From Bacteroidota bacterium (GTDB lineage Bacteria; Bacteroidota; Ignavibacteria; Kryptoniales; JAKASW01), in NCBI GenBank assembly GCA_023480735.1, contig JAMCXB010000067.1, forward strand, positions 1-64,000: a DNA stretch of 64,000 nt, read 5' to 3'. Within the stretch, counting starts at the first letter, position 1, and every line of letters starts with the position of its first letter. The notes below the pieces were generated by a model. It ran no database searches. It was not told the DNA's origin and saw only the letters and a program-made list of their open reading frames with translations. The position numbers were made by a program, and so were the translations under genes. Positions 37,124 to 48,200 of this stretch are shown here, piece by piece.

Positions 37124-38164
37124 CTACAGAATCAGCATACCGTCGCCGTAGCTGTAAAAGCGATAGCCCTCTTTAATCGCCTTCTTATAGGCTCGCATCA
37201 TGAACTCATGCCCCGCAAAGGCACTCACAAGCATTATTAGGGTTGTCTCAGGAAGATGGAAATTTGTTACGAGGTGGTCAACTATTTTAAAATCGTAAGG
37301 CGGGTAGATGAACTTGTCTGTCCATCCCCTTCCAGCTTTCACGTGATTGTCGGTTGTCACGTTGGACTCGAGGACCCGAACTACGGAGGTGCCGACTGCG
37401 AACACGCTCCTCTTCGAGTCTATCGCCTGATTTATTCCCTTCGCAGATTCAAAGGGAACCTCATAGAACTCGGAATCCATCCTGTGCTTGGTGAGATCTT
37501 CGACGTCCACCGTCCTGAACGTCCCTATACCAATGTGAAGCACGACGGGAAGAACCTTAACCCCTTTTCGTTCAAGCTTCGCAAACAGGCGGTTAGAAAA
37601 GTGAAGACCTGCTGTAGGGGCCGCCACAGCGCCCACTATCTTTGCATAGATTGTCTGGTAGTCTTCTTTGTCTTTCTCGGTAGGCTCTCTCTTGATATAG
37701 TGAGGCAGCGGCATCTGCCCGATCTTATCAAGAATCTTATAGATATCGCCCTTGTAGTTGAACTTTATCGTCCTACCGCGGCTCGTAGTATTGTCGATCA
37801 CCTCTGCGTAGATCTTCTCATCATCAAAATAGATCTTGTTGCCGATCCGAACCTTTCTGGCAGGTTCAACGACTACATCCCAAATGCCCTCATCGTGGTT
37901 CAACTCCCTAAGGAGAAGTACCTCAATCTTGGCGTTGGTTTTCTCTTTTCGTCCGAGGAGACGGGCAGGAAACACCTTTGTTTCGTTGACAACCAGGACA
38001 TCTCCCTTTTGAAAGTACTCTGAGATCTCGTGGAAGATCTTGTCTTCAATTGTCTGCTCCTTACGGTTCAAGACCATCAGCTTCGCATGGTCACGGGGCT
38101 GGGCAGGAGTCTTGGCAATCAGATTTCGTGGAACCGGGTACTTGAAGTCAGAAAGTTTCATCAT
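37124..38164 (-). CDS. queA: S-adenosylmethionine:tRNA ribosyltransferase-isomerase
   Basis: Builds epoxyqueuosine on tRNA from the ribosyl part of S-adenosylmethionine. At 346 residues it has normal length. FKYPVPRNLIAKTPAQPRDHAKLMV opens it (in part: YPVPRNLIA, PRDHAKLM, about 7-32). GAVAAPTAGLHF (about 180-191) and TNFHLPETTLIMLVSAF near the C-terminus are family hallmarks. It forms a two-gene unit with ispD. Confidence 0.93.
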   Translation of the reverse strand: MMKLSDFKYPVPRNLIAKTPAQPRDHAKLMVLNRKEQTIEDKIFHEISEYFQKGDVLVVNETKVFPARLLGRKEKTNAKIEVLLLRELNHDEGIWDVVVEPARKVRIGNKIYFDDEKIYAEVIDNTTSRGRTIKFNYKGDIYKILDKIGQMPLPHYIKREPTEKDKEDYQTIYAKIVGAVAAPTAGLHFSNRLFAKLERKGVKVLPVVLHIGIGTFRTVDVEDLTKHRMDSEFYEVPFESAKGINQAIDSKRSVFAVGTSVVRVLESNVTTDNHVKAGRGWTDKFIYPPYDFKIVDHLVTNFHLPETTLIMLVSAFAGHEFMMRAYKKAIKEGYRFYSYGDGMLIL

Positions 38165-38195
38165 TTCATAATCCCTTTTTAGAGTTTTTAATAAG

Positions 38196-38226
38196 GTGTC
38201 CCGTCCTGTATCTCAGGACGGGACAC
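38196..38226. terminator. Strong hairpin after ppdK
   Basis: GTGTCCCGTCCTG and CAGGACGGGACAC make a perfect 13-bp stem with a five-base loop, 14 bases past the ppdK stop and 32 bases upstream of queA. It may end ppdK transcription before queA. On the minus strand the stem is followed by CTTATTAAAA rather than a clean T-run. Confidence 0.55.
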
Positions 38227-38239
38227 GGGGACTACGCAG

Positions 38240-41031
38240 TCATCGCTTCGAACGTTTTGCCTTCTTCGACGGTGATTTCTCGGCCGCTTTCGCAGGCGCA
38301 ACTGGATAAGCCAGAGCTGCACGAGCGGCTGCCAAACGGGCGATCGGCACTCTGAACGGGGAACAGCTTACGTAGTTTAGTCCGATAATATGGCAGAATT
38401 CCACCGACGACGGTTCACCGCCATGCTCACCGCAAATGCCGATCTTCAAGTCAGGGCGAACGGAGCGTCCCTTCTCTTTTGCGATTTTCATGAGTGAACC
38501 GACCCCGGTTCGATCCAGGACCTCAAATGGATCCTTCGGATAGACTTCCATTTGAGAGTAAGGAATGAGGAACTTGCCCGAATCGTCACGGCTCATGCCG
38601 AGCGTCGTCTGAGTAAGATCGTTCGTGCCGAAGCTGAAGAACTCTGCAACCTTGGCAATCTCGTCGGCTGTCAGTGCGCCGCGGGGTATCTCGATCATGG
38701 TGCCGATATGGTACATAAACTTGACGCCGTTTTCTTTCATTACCTCTTGGGCAACCTGCTTAACAATAGCTGCCTGGTTTTCAAGTTCTTTTACGTTACC
38801 AACGAGTGGAATCATAATCTCCGGTTCTACCTTAATGCCTTTCTTAAGCGTATTGGCGGCCGCTTCGAAGATCGCCCGGCTTTGCATCTCCGTAATCTCA
38901 GGATAAATGATACCGAGGCGGCAGCCGCGGAAACCGAGCATCGGGTTAAACTCGTGCAGGTCCTCGACTCTCTGATGAACCTTCTCATAACTTAGACCCA
39001 TTTCACCTGCGAGCTCCCGCTGTGCTTTTTCCTCGTGCGGCACGAACTCATGCAATGGCGGGTCGAGAGTCCTGATAGTAACGGGTTTTCCCTGCATGGC
39101 CTCGAAGATGCCTTCAAAGTCTGCACGCTGGAGAGGAAGAAGTTTTGCGAGCGCCTTCTTCCTGGCTTCGACCGTATCAGCAAGGATCATCTCTCTCATC
39201 GGGCCAATTTTACCTTCGCCGAAGAACATGTGCTCGGTTCGGCACAGGCCGATTCCTTCAGCACCGAAGGCGACGGCGTTTGAAGCCTGGTCAGGCTGGT
39301 CTGCGTTTGTGCGAATCTTCAGAGTCCGGTACTTGTCGGCCCATTTCATCACCTGTTCAAATTCCCTGTAAACCGGCGCGTCCTTCGGATCGAGCGTCCT
39401 GTCAATCAATACCTGTAGAACTTCCGATGGCTTGGTGGGAACCTGGCCTTCGATAACTTCGCCGGTCGTCCCATCGATGGAAATCCAATCGCCCTCTCTG
39501 ATCGTCTTTCCGTTTACATTCATCACATGCTTAGAGTAATCGATTTCGAGGGAGGAGCAGCCTGCCACGCAGACCTTACCCATCTGTCTGGCAACCAGCG
39601 CAGCATGTGATGTCATACCGCCTCGCGCTGTCAAAATTCCGGCAGAGGCATCCATCCCTCTTATGTCCTCAGGTGAGGTTTCAATCCGGGTAAGGATAAC
39701 CGTTTCGCCGCGTTTGTTCCATTCTTCCGCATCAGGCGCGTTGAAAACGACTCTGCCCGTTGCAGCTCCGGGACCGGCGTTGAGTCCTTTCGCAAGCAAT
39801 CTGCCTCCCTTGACGGCGGCAGCTTTCTCATCAAGATTGAAAACAGGTCTCAAAAGTTGGTTCAACTGGTCGGGCTCTATTCTACTAAGGGCCTCCCGCT
39901 CAGTGATGAGCTTCTCCGCAACCATATCCACCGCCATCTTGATTGCAGCGAATGCAGTTCGTTTCCCGATCCGGCATTGAAGCATGTAGAGCTTGCCCTC
40001 TTGAATAGTAAACTCGATGTCGTTCATATCCCTGTAATGTTTCTCCAGGGTCTTACGAATGTTATCGAGCTGTTTGTATATTTTTGGATTTTCTTCGGAG
40101 AGCCGGGAGAGAGGAATCGGAGTGCGGATACCCGCTACGACATCTTCTCCCTGGGCGTTCATGAGATATTCGCCGTAAAAAGCGTTTCGTCCTGAAGCAG
40201 GATCTCTGGTAAACGCCACGCCGGTTCCTGATGACTCGCCCATATTTCCAAACACCATCGCAACGACGCTGACCGCCGTTCCCCACGACTCGGGGATATC
40301 ATACATCTTGCGGTATGCGATAGCACGATCGTTGTTCCAAGATCCAAACACGGCGCCTACTGCACCCCAAAGCTGGTCCATCGGATTTTCAGGAAAATCA
40401 TGTCCCGTGCGTTCTTTGATTGCAGTCTTGAACTTCTTGACGAGGTCCTTAAGATCTTCCGCGTTCAGTTCTGTATCGTTATGGACTCCGTTTTCCTCTT
40501 TCTTTCGTTCGATGATCGCCTCAAACGGATCAATCTCATCTTTGTGAGTCGGTTTCAGACCCAGCACGACGTCGCCATACATCTGAACGAATCGTCTGTA
40601 CGCATCATAGGCGAATCTCAAATTGTTCGTCTTCTTTGCCAGCCCTTCCACCACATTGTCGTTGATTCCGAGATTCAAGATTGTATCCATCATCCCGGGC
40701 ATTGATGCTCTAGCGCCAGAACGCACTGAAACGAGGAGCGGATTTTGTTTGTCACCGAATTTTGCTCCTACGGAAGATTCCAGCCGCTTCATAGCCTTCG
40801 CGACTTCTTCCTTCAGGGATTTCGGGTATGTCCTCTTGTTGGCATAGAAGACGAACAATTTTAGAAGTGTGTGCACACTTCGGTTGTAATTGTGAACCCC
40901 GGAGGCACCGGCAGTCCTATGTTCGTCATCTCGGCGAGATTTGCCCCCTTACCACCGAGTAGGTTCTTCATTTCTGCCTTTCCGTCGGCCTTTCCCCCGC
41001 CGAAGAAATAGACAAATTTTGCTTTACTCAT
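38240..41031 (-). CDS. ppdK: Pyruvate, phosphate dikinase, reading frame broken near the N-terminus
   Basis: Interconverts pyruvate and phosphoenolpyruvate with ATP and phosphate. Frame 1 starts at ATG 41031 ([32 protein letters not shown]) and stops after 56 residues at 40861. The remaining 860 or so residues, including the phospho-histidine motif [16 protein letters not shown] and the C-terminal TIM barrel [16 protein letters not shown], are in the -1 frame. About 17 extra bases lie between two CTTCTA copies near 40844-40866 (minus strand). Without them the protein has 924 residues and reads [12 protein letters not shown] as in homologues. A GTG inside the second frame is unlikely to be the natural start. 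Confidence 0.87.
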
Positions 41032-41044
41032 TTTCTAACCTCCA

Positions 41045-41734
41045 TCACAGATTGTTTTCCATGTTGTGTTTTTTTGTAATGTATGAACTAAACAGATTCA
41101 GCACCCCAAGCGAAAAAGGATCATCAAATTGAATCCTCTCCGGATGCCATTGGACAGATATAATCCTGCTCGGCAGATCATCTTCTCCTTCAATGGCCTC
41201 AACTGTTCCATCGTCAGCTCTGGCGGCAATTCTAAGACCGCTGCCAATCCTTTCTGCAGCCTGGTGATGTGCGCTGTTTACAGTACCTTCGTTTTGCTTT
41301 ATCGAACTTTTCAATGCTGAGCCGTCAGCAAGTTGTACACCGTGGTATCTGTCCTCGGTGTCGGAGACGGCTTCATGGCTCCTCCTGTAGTATTTCTGCA
41401 AATCAATAATGAGAGTCCCTCCAAAATAGACATTCAAGAGCTGCAGACCGCGGCAAATCCCAAGTACGGGTATTTGTCGTTTCAAAGACGCGTCAAGCAG
41501 CCTGTATTCAAACCCGTCCCGCTCCGAATCGACATGCACGGTCTCGTCAGCCCAATCACCATAAAGCTCAGGAGTAACATCCGCACCGCCTGTCAGGACA
41601 AGTGCGTCGCAACTGTTTGCCTCTTCCTCATGTCCCTTCCTGAGTAGAATCACTTCCGATTGAGGGATATGTTTCAGGTATCTCTCATAGTTGACGTTTT
41701 TTTCTCCGCAGTCGGACATTCCGATTCTAGGCAT
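41045..41734 (-). CDS. C26 family glutamine amidotransferase (gamma-glutamyl hydrolase-like)
   Basis: About 229 residues. The open frame extends to 41875 but the natural start is ATG 41734 (MPRIGMSD), which overlaps the end of lpxK by 8 bases. It is a class I amidotransferase domain with a Cys nucleophile in GICRGLQLLN and His-Glu in SVQWHPE. The GGADVTP oxyanion region is present. It belongs with PuuD-like gamma-glutamyl-GABA hydrolases and peptidase C26; the substrate is unknown. It lies between lpxK and ppdK on the same strand. Confidence 0.83.
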   Translation of the reverse strand: MPRIGMSDCGEKNVNYERYLKHIPQSEVILLRKGHEEEANSCDALVLTGGADVTPELYGDWADETVHVDSERDGFEYRLLDASLKRQIPVLGICRGLQLLNVYFGGTLIIDLQKYYRRSHEAVSDTEDRYHGVQLADGSALKSSIKQNEGTVNSAHHQAAERIGSGLRIAARADDGTVEAIEGEDDLPSRIISVQWHPERIQFDDPFSLGVLNLFSSYITKKHNMENNL

Positions 41735-42782
41735 GTACTTCTCCAAAGACTCCCGCCAGAGCCGCGTCGATGTGTTCCATACCGAAATTGACGACGGTTT
41801 TCTCATGCAATACGGATACACGTTTAATCTCTTCACGTTGAGAGAGCTCCGCATCAAGAAAGAGGCGCACTGCATCTTTTGGTGTAGTCACCGCAAGGAG
41901 GTCCTCGTTTCCGGCAAAAAGCTCATCCAGGTCGTAGTATTCGTCGAACCAGTGATGATCGCGGTAAATCGTCCTGGATACAATCCTGGCTCCCAACTGT
42001 TCCAGTTCGGTGAAAAATTGTCCCGGATTAGCCAGTGCACAAAATGCAGCTACATCTTTGCCTTCAATCTCCTCGAGCGGATGGACGACGCCGCCGGAAT
42101 CGGTAAAATGGAGAGGAAGGAAACTCACGCCTGTTATTCCTGCGGTAGAGTATTTCCTGATCGCGTTTAAGTCGAGCTCTTGCATTTCAAATGTCGCGTG
42201 AGCGGTGAGCACAACTACGTCAGCCTGTGAGACTCTTCTCTTTGAATCCCGGAGATTTCCGGCCGGCAGGTATGTGTCTCTCAAATCTGAGAGCGAACTT
42301 CGCATAAGAACAAAATCTACGTCCCTGTATAATTCTCTGTTTTGCAGGCCGTCATCCAGGATAAAAACATCGCATCCGTAAGCGTTTAACACCGAAAGTC
42401 CGGCCCGATATCTGTCCTTGTGAATCGCGACCGGCACATCCGGAAATGCCTGTGAGATCATCGCCGGTTCATCACCCAACATCTGAACATCGGCCTCACT
42501 TCCCTTTCCGGGACAGGAGATAACCAACTCGTCGGTCATGCGCTTATATCCGCGAGATAGAACAGCTGGTCTCTTTCCGAATGCAATTAGCCTTTCAATC
42601 AGGAACATCACAAATGGCGTCTTTCCTGAACCGCCGACGGTGATATTGCCGACGGAGACGACAGGTATCGGAAGCCTTTTAGCCTGGAAAAGGTTGAGGT
42701 CATAACTAAAGTTGCGAACAGAGACAGCGCCTCCGTACAACATTCCGAATGGGAACAATATGCTTCTTATTCCGTTTCTCAC
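41727..42782 (-). CDS. lpxK: Tetraacyldisaccharide 4'-kinase
   Basis: Phosphorylates the lipid A precursor at the 4' position, at the inner face of the inner membrane. A 351-residue protein with an N-terminal membrane-associated helix and the P-loop VSVGNITVGGSGKTP (42-56), then LSRGYKR and DDGLQNRELYRD (catalytic Asp region). It starts with GTG inside the lpxB stop (GTGA). Together with lpxB it shows that the organism makes lipid A. Confidence 0.93.
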   Translation of the reverse strand: MRNGIRSILFPFGMLYGGAVSVRNFSYDLNLFQAKRLPIPVVSVGNITVGGSGKTPFVMFLIERLIAFGKRPAVLSRGYKRMTDELVISCPGKGSEADVQMLGDEPAMISQAFPDVPVAIHKDRYRAGLSVLNAYGCDVFILDDGLQNRELYRDVDFVLMRSSLSDLRDTYLPAGNLRDSKRRVSQADVVVLTAHATFEMQELDLNAIRKYSTAGITGVSFLPLHFTDSGGVVHPLEEIEGKDVAAFCALANPGQFFTELEQLGARIVSRTIYRDHHWFDEYYDLDELFAGNEDLLAVTTPKDAVRLFLDAELSQREEIKRVSVLHEKTVVNFGMEHIDAALAGVFGEVHA

Positions 42783-43924
42783 TGAATCAGTTTCAAGATT
42801 AAGTCAGCAGCCCGGTCCGATGCCCCGGATCCGCCGAGTATCTTTTTCAAGTCCCTGTATCTTTCCCTAATCTCGCTTGCGACCCCGTTGTTAATTAGTA
42901 AATCTTTCACGATTGATGCCGCGACAAGGGGCTTAAATTTGTCCTGCACCAGCTCTTTGACAATATCCTTCTGCCCAACTATGTTGACAAGAGAAATCGC
43001 GTTTAATTTCACCAAGGACCTGCCGATTAAATAATTCAGAGTGCTCGTCTTATACACGACGAGCATTGGCAGTTCATGGAGAGCCGCCTCCAGCGTAGCG
43101 GTGCCGCTGGTGACCATTGCTGAGTCCGCTGAACTCATCAACAGATCAACGTCTCGTGTGAGGTGAACGGTAATTCCTGACCTCCTTACGAACTCGCCGT
43201 AGACTGACTCATCTATTCCAGGTGCACATCCGACAACTGTTTCAAGCGTCACGCCAGATTGCCTGAGTTCGCCCGAGAGCAACTTCACAGATTCAAGCAT
43301 AGTTGGAAAGATGCGGTTTATTTCCTGGAGCCTGCTGCCGGGAAGGAGGGCTAAGATCTTTCCATCCGCTGCGGTTGTGAATCTCCGTCGGAAGTCCAGG
43401 ACCTCCGAATCACTATGCGGTTTCATCTCATCAATCAGAGGATGCCCTACAAAATGCGCGTTCACATTCTCGCGCTTGTACATTTCCTCTTCAAACTTGA
43501 AAACCGTCAGCATTAGATCCACCGTCCGGCGGATCTTCTTGATACGGCCTTTCCCCCATGCCCAGACCTGCGGACTTATGAAATAGATTACCTTCATCCC
43601 CATTTTCTTAGCGGATTCGGCAAAGCGCAGGTTGAATCCCGGATAGTCGACGAGTATAACGGCTGCCGGTTTTTCAGAAGCGATGGCATTAAACAAATCC
43701 TGACGCACCTTCCGGAAAAAAAGGAGCTTGGACAGAACTTCCGAAAACCCCATTACTGACATTTCTCTTACGTGGTGAAGAAGCTCAACCCCCGCGGACT
43801 GCATCCTGTCTCCACCGATTCCTATCAACCTGACATCATCTTTCTTTTTCATGCTTTCGACCAGAAGGGCTGCATGCTTGTCGCCGGAGGTTTCACCGGC
43901 AATTATCAATAGCGTCTTCTTCAA
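42779..43924 (-). CDS. lpxB: Lipid-A-disaccharide synthase
   Basis: Condenses UDP-2,3-diacylglucosamine with lipid X. At 381 residues it is a GT-B fold family 19 enzyme with IAGETSGDKHAALL (about 8-21), YFISPQVWAWGKGRIKKI (about 114-131), LPGSRLQEI and VTSGTATLEAAL. It starts with TTG overlapping the methyltransferase stop (TTGA) and ends overlapping lpxK, so the two lipid A genes are coupled. Confidence 0.94.
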   Translation of the reverse strand: MKKTLLIIAGETSGDKHAALLVESMKKKDDVRLIGIGGDRMQSAGVELLHHVREMSVMGFSEVLSKLLFFRKVRQDLFNAIASEKPAAVILVDYPGFNLRFAESAKKMGMKVIYFISPQVWAWGKGRIKKIRRTVDLMLTVFKFEEEMYKRENVNAHFVGHPLIDEMKPHSDSEVLDFRRRFTTAADGKILALLPGSRLQEINRIFPTMLESVKLLSGELRQSGVTLETVVGCAPGIDESVYGEFVRRSGITVHLTRDVDLLMSSADSAMVTSGTATLEAALHELPMLVVYKTSTLNYLIGRSLVKLNAISLVNIVGQKDIVKELVQDKFKPLVAASIVKDLLINNGVASEIRERYRDLKKILGGSGASDRAADLILKLIQ

Positions 43925-44517
43925 GCAATATTCCTGTAGATAAATATCAGGACCAGAAACACGGAAATTGAGCTGAGCGCAAGGAGCGATGAGCGCTCCG
44001 AACGAAGTCCATGTCCCAGATTCGGTTTTAACGTACCGCCGCCGTTGAATCTCGACAAGCGAGGTACAAACCGACGTACGTTCGAGGCATATTCCTGCCA
44101 GTTAGAAAATGTCGAGGAGAGATACGTCTCTTCGAGCCTGACGATAGATGAATATTGGAATGCGAAATACACCAGCGCAACCAAGGGCAAATAAGGCATC
44201 AGTGCATTTGCCATTACGCCTATTCCGAAGTACATGAGAATATTCCCGATGTACAACGGATTTCTCACGTAGGCATAAGGCCCGCTGGTTATCAGGTGTG
44301 TTCCGCCGACCGCGCCTGTAGTCCTCGTTTCGCTTCCCGCGTAGCTTACACCCCAGAGTCTTATCAGTTCTCCTGCCAATGCAAGTACGAGGCCAATGAC
44401 AAGGGACTCAACCGTCGGTGCGGAGAAAATCACCATGACAATCAAAAACGGAATCGGAGTATAACTCCGATATGTAAACAGATACTCTTTCCAGTTTCTC
44501 TCAGTAGCTTGTTCCAT
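43921..44517 (-). CDS. Isoprenylcysteine carboxyl methyltransferase-like membrane protein
   Basis: About 198 residues, several membrane helices. ATG at 44517 overlaps the HAD gene stop (TGATG); a GTG one codon earlier is an alternative. The motif LITSGPYAYVRNPLYIGN (about 85-102) with a later EETYL and FVPRL marks the ICMT/phospholipid methyltransferase (PEMT-like) superfamily, which uses S-adenosylmethionine at the membrane. Its acceptor is unknown. It stands between a phosphatase and lpxB. Confidence 0.82.
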   Translation of the reverse strand: MEQATERNWKEYLFTYRSYTPIPFLIVMVIFSAPTVESLVIGLVLALAGELIRLWGVSYAGSETRTTGAVGGTHLITSGPYAYVRNPLYIGNILMYFGIGVMANALMPYLPLVALVYFAFQYSSIVRLEETYLSSTFSNWQEYASNVRRFVPRLSRFNGGGTLKPNLGHGLRSERSSLLALSSISVFLVLIFIYRNIA

Positions 44518-45230
44518 CACTCCGATAAATATGCCTCTCTGCGTTTCAACTCCGCGCGATGACGCTTCCTGAATCTCTTCGATTCAAAGATCTTTCTGAA
44601 TTTACTCAGTACATCCGCGAAGCTCTCGAACGGGAAGTATGTAATGTTGTTTGCTTCGCAGTATCTCAGGAGTTCATCCTTTGCGAAAATAATATCGGCA
44701 TAATCGACGGCACAACGGTCGGAGAATCCGTTGCCGATATAGACTATAAGGTCATCTATGCCGGTTCTCGTTAGTATCTGCTGGCCCTTACAATTAGCAC
44801 ACTTTGGACAATTCGATTCGTAAGGAAAATCGATTTTGATCGTGTCAGTATCGAAACGGGCAACATTGGAGTAGAATGGGATCTCCGACAGGCGGTTTGC
44901 CGCCAGTATTTCCCTTATATAGAAGTCGAGTCCATCGCTGAGGATTGTCAATTCAATACTGTTTTGTCTGCAAAACTCCACAAAGGTCCTGAACGAGCCG
45001 TCGATGTCAAAAGACTTTGCGAACTCCACCGCCTCGCTTTGAGTTGTCTTAACGAACTCGGCTTCCTTAAGAATAAGATCCCTGCCGGACATCCCGTCGG
45101 ATTTCCATTTGGCCACAGCCTTAATGGATTCCGCTTCGCTGCCGAACCTCCTGAAGAACTCATTCCCGACATCGTGTGTGGTGATTGTGCCGTCAAAGTC
45201 AACGAAGACTTTCGGAAAGAGACTCGTCAT
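44517..45230 (-). CDS. HAD-family phosphatase (MtnX/phosphoserine phosphatase-like)
   Basis: About 237 residues. The start MTSLFPK at 45230 is chosen because it overlaps the smc stop as ATGA; the frame itself opens 15 bases earlier. It is a HAD hydrolase with the nucleophile motif FVDFDGTIT (about 9-17), LSDGLDFYI (motif 2) and YIGNGFSDRCAVDYAD (motif 4). CPKCANCKGQ is a cysteine cluster typical of MtnX-like members. The substrate may be a methionine-salvage or other phosphate; unknown here. Confidence 0.78.
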   Translation of the reverse strand: MTSLFPKVFVDFDGTITTHDVGNEFFRRFGSEAESIKAVAKWKSDGMSGRDLILKEAEFVKTTQSEAVEFAKSFDIDGSFRTFVEFCRQNSIELTILSDGLDFYIREILAANRLSEIPFYSNVARFDTDTIKIDFPYESNCPKCANCKGQQILTRTGIDDLIVYIGNGFSDRCAVDYADIIFAKDELLRYCEANNITYFPFESFADVLSKFRKIFESKRFRKRHRAELKRREAYLSE

Positions 45231-48200
45231 GCGTTTGCCACCCATTCGTCGACAAACCTGACGGCCACAACTTTAGAGACACCCTGCTCCTCCATGGTTA
45301 CGCCGTACAGTGTATCGGCAGCTTCCATGGTCCTCTTATTATGCGTTATAACAATAAACTGTGTATCGTTGGAGAACTGCCTGATCATCCTCACATAATT
45401 GTCCGTGTTATTGTCATCGAGCGGACCGTCGACTTCATCGAGAATGCAAAATGGGCTTGGTTTAACAAGGTATATTGCAAAGAGGAGTGCTATTGCAGTC
45501 AGTGTTTTCTCACCTGCGGAAAGGAGATCAATTGATTGCGGCCTCTTGCCTGCAGGCTTTGCCATGATTTCAATTTTTGCCTCAAGCGGGTCCGCGTTTG
45601 CCTCGAGCTGCAAGTCAGCTTCACCGCCGTTGAAGAGGCTCTGAAATGTGGCTTTAAAATTCTCCGTTATTTGCTCGAATGTCTCGAGAAACTTTTGATG
45701 CGCAGTGTGATTGATTTCTGCGATGGTCGTAGTGAGTGTCTTCTCTGCCTCGAGGAGATCGCTTCTCTGCCCGACGAGAAAATCGAGACGTTGCTTTTCT
45801 TCCGTGTATTCTGAAAATGCAACAAGGTTCACAGGTCCGAAAGATTCTATCCTGCCTCTAAGGTAGCTTACCCGCTCGTGTGCGGCCCCGGTGTCAAAAT
45901 CGGCCGGCAGGTTCAATGACTCTGCGGTCTGCTGGGTAATATCCAGGTTGAACTCCTCTTTTCCCCGCTCAACCAGGGCCCGTGCCTCGGCTTCAAGTTC
46001 GCTGATCTTCAGACTCACCCGGTGCACGGCTTCGACGGCGGAATCATGTGTGACCCGGGCATCATTCAGCTTCTTCTCTTCGGACTCTTCGGAACTCTTC
46101 TTATCGGATACCTTCGCTGCTAATTCGCTGGTCCGCTTATCGAGAGCCTTGATCTCAAGGCGAAGGTTACCCTTTCGGTCCTCAAGCTCACTCAGTTTCT
46201 CCTGTGCCTGCTCCACTGTCAATTTGGCCGTTTGTATGTCCTCATCAGCCCTGGCTGAACTGTCCAGGTTCGCACTCATTTGTTCCTGAGAAGATTGTAT
46301 TTCTCTCTTGAGGAAGTTGAGTTTGTTTATGCATTCTATATGCTGGGCCTGAGCATCGCGGAGCGTTTCATTTTTCTTCCGGTATTCTTCTTCGATGATT
46401 CTCAGTTCCTCTAACGCAGCCTGGTACTCATGATCATTCGAACTCTTCACGGAGTTCAGTTCTGTCAATGCGACCTCGACGGTATCAAGCTCCCGCTGAG
46501 CCTCGGTTAGCTCTGTCTCCAGTCTTGAGATACGCGCCTGGGTATCTATGATCTGCCCCTGGATTCCCTGAAGACTTCGTTCGCTCTCAACACTTGATTG
46601 TTCCACACGCGCGAGTTGGAGCTCGAGATTTCTCAACTTCTCGTTACCGGTCTTTATCGGCAGCGACTCCATTTCAAGCTGAAGTGCCTTGACCGATGCG
46701 TTCAGATCGGCCAATTGCTGGCTCAATTGGGACTGCTCGTTCCTGATCTCTTCAAGCTGTCTCAGCTTGCCGACTCTCCCACCCTCAGTCCTTCGCGTGC
46801 TCCCGCCACGGATAATCCCGTTGGCCGAATAGACATCTCCGGTGAAATTCACGCAGATAACGGAATGGTCTGCACGAAGAATCTGCTCCGCTTCTGAGTA
46901 ATTCTCGACGACTGCAACATTCTCAAAGAAGTATCTTCCAATGGCTTCGTGTTCCGGTAGCATTTGAATGTGTTGGAGCAAGCTCGCGAAAGAGGTATTT
47001 CCCGGTCGGTTGTCCGGCCTTGCAATTCGATCGAGGCAGACGAATGTGACCTTGCCGAGGTCCCGGCTCCTGAGAGCGTCCACAGCGCTCAGGGCAGTAT
47101 GCTCATCCGGTGACATCAAAAAGTTTGAAGCCTCCCCCAGTATAGATTCCGCCGCAATTCTATACTCTTGCTCTACATAGAAGAGGTCGCTCAAAACTTC
47201 GAATTTCGGCAAGCCGTCTATTTCCCCCCGTGCAAGCGCCTTTGCACCGTCCGGAAGACCTTCCAAATGTTCGACAAGTCCGTTGAGGAAATCTATTCTA
47301 GCCTCATTGGTCTGTTGAACCTCTCGAAGTTTCTGTGCCTGGGTCTTCTTTCCCTCTATCTCGCTGAAGAGCTCTTCCCGATGTCTCTCGAGGTCGCTTA
47401 GCTTCGTCTTCTCAGACGCGATTTCGCCGGCAAACCTTTCCTTGTCGGACTTCGAACTCTCAATCCGCCCGCTCAGCTGCAGCTTCTCATCCTCCAGCTG
47501 ATTTCGTCTGGTGACAAGCTCCTCATTGTGCGATCTCACTCTCTCAAGCTTCGCGTGAGCCCTCTCCCGCTCGTTTTGTTTGAGAGCGAGATCGTTAAGA
47601 ATCCTGATGAGGCTTTCGTGACTTACATTAGATTTTTCCCTTGCGGCAAAGAGTCTCTCCTCGAAAGTCTTGAAACTCTCCTGTTCAACAGAGAGGGAGG
47701 CAGCCAGTGCCTTCTCTTCTTCCTCAGTCTCGATTTCACTAAGCTTCAGCTCTTCCACCTGGGAGGCGAGGGATTCATTCCTGCTCGCCAGATCGATCTT
47801 CCTGTTCTCCAGGGACGTGATCTTCTCGTTGAGGCCTCTAGTTCTCTCTACGAGTACCGCACTTTCTTCCTCGACAGTATGGAGGCTGCTCAGCTTCTCC
47901 GATCTCTCGGATCTTAATGTCGATAGACTTTTATCAAGCTCCCCTATTTCTAACCGGAGCAGCTTGAGAAGTTCTTCCTGATGCGACAGAGTATTCAGAG
48001 CGCTGGCTTTTTCACTTTCGTTTACAGACAGGCTATCCTTCAAAGGGGACACCTTCGCTAATATGGATATGTGCTCAGAAAAGAGATATTGTCTCTCCAG
48101 AGCACCCAACTCCTCAACGAATCGCTTGTATTGTTCGGCGCGTTTCGCCTGGCGTTCAAGAGAATTCACCTTCTTTTCCACCTCCGCAATCAGGTCGTTA

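Noticed and set aside
37256-38023. Open frame antisense to queA, and another at 48071-48757 antisense to smc
   Set aside because: Both follow from codon bias of the real gene on the other strand.
40844-40866. Programmed -1 frameshift with a slippery heptamer at ppdK or the other broken genes
   Set aside because: No X-XXY-YYZ heptamer was found at the break in the two sites examined closely (ppdK and the barrel gene), and the extra bases would also insert residues not seen in homologues. Kept only as an alternative.
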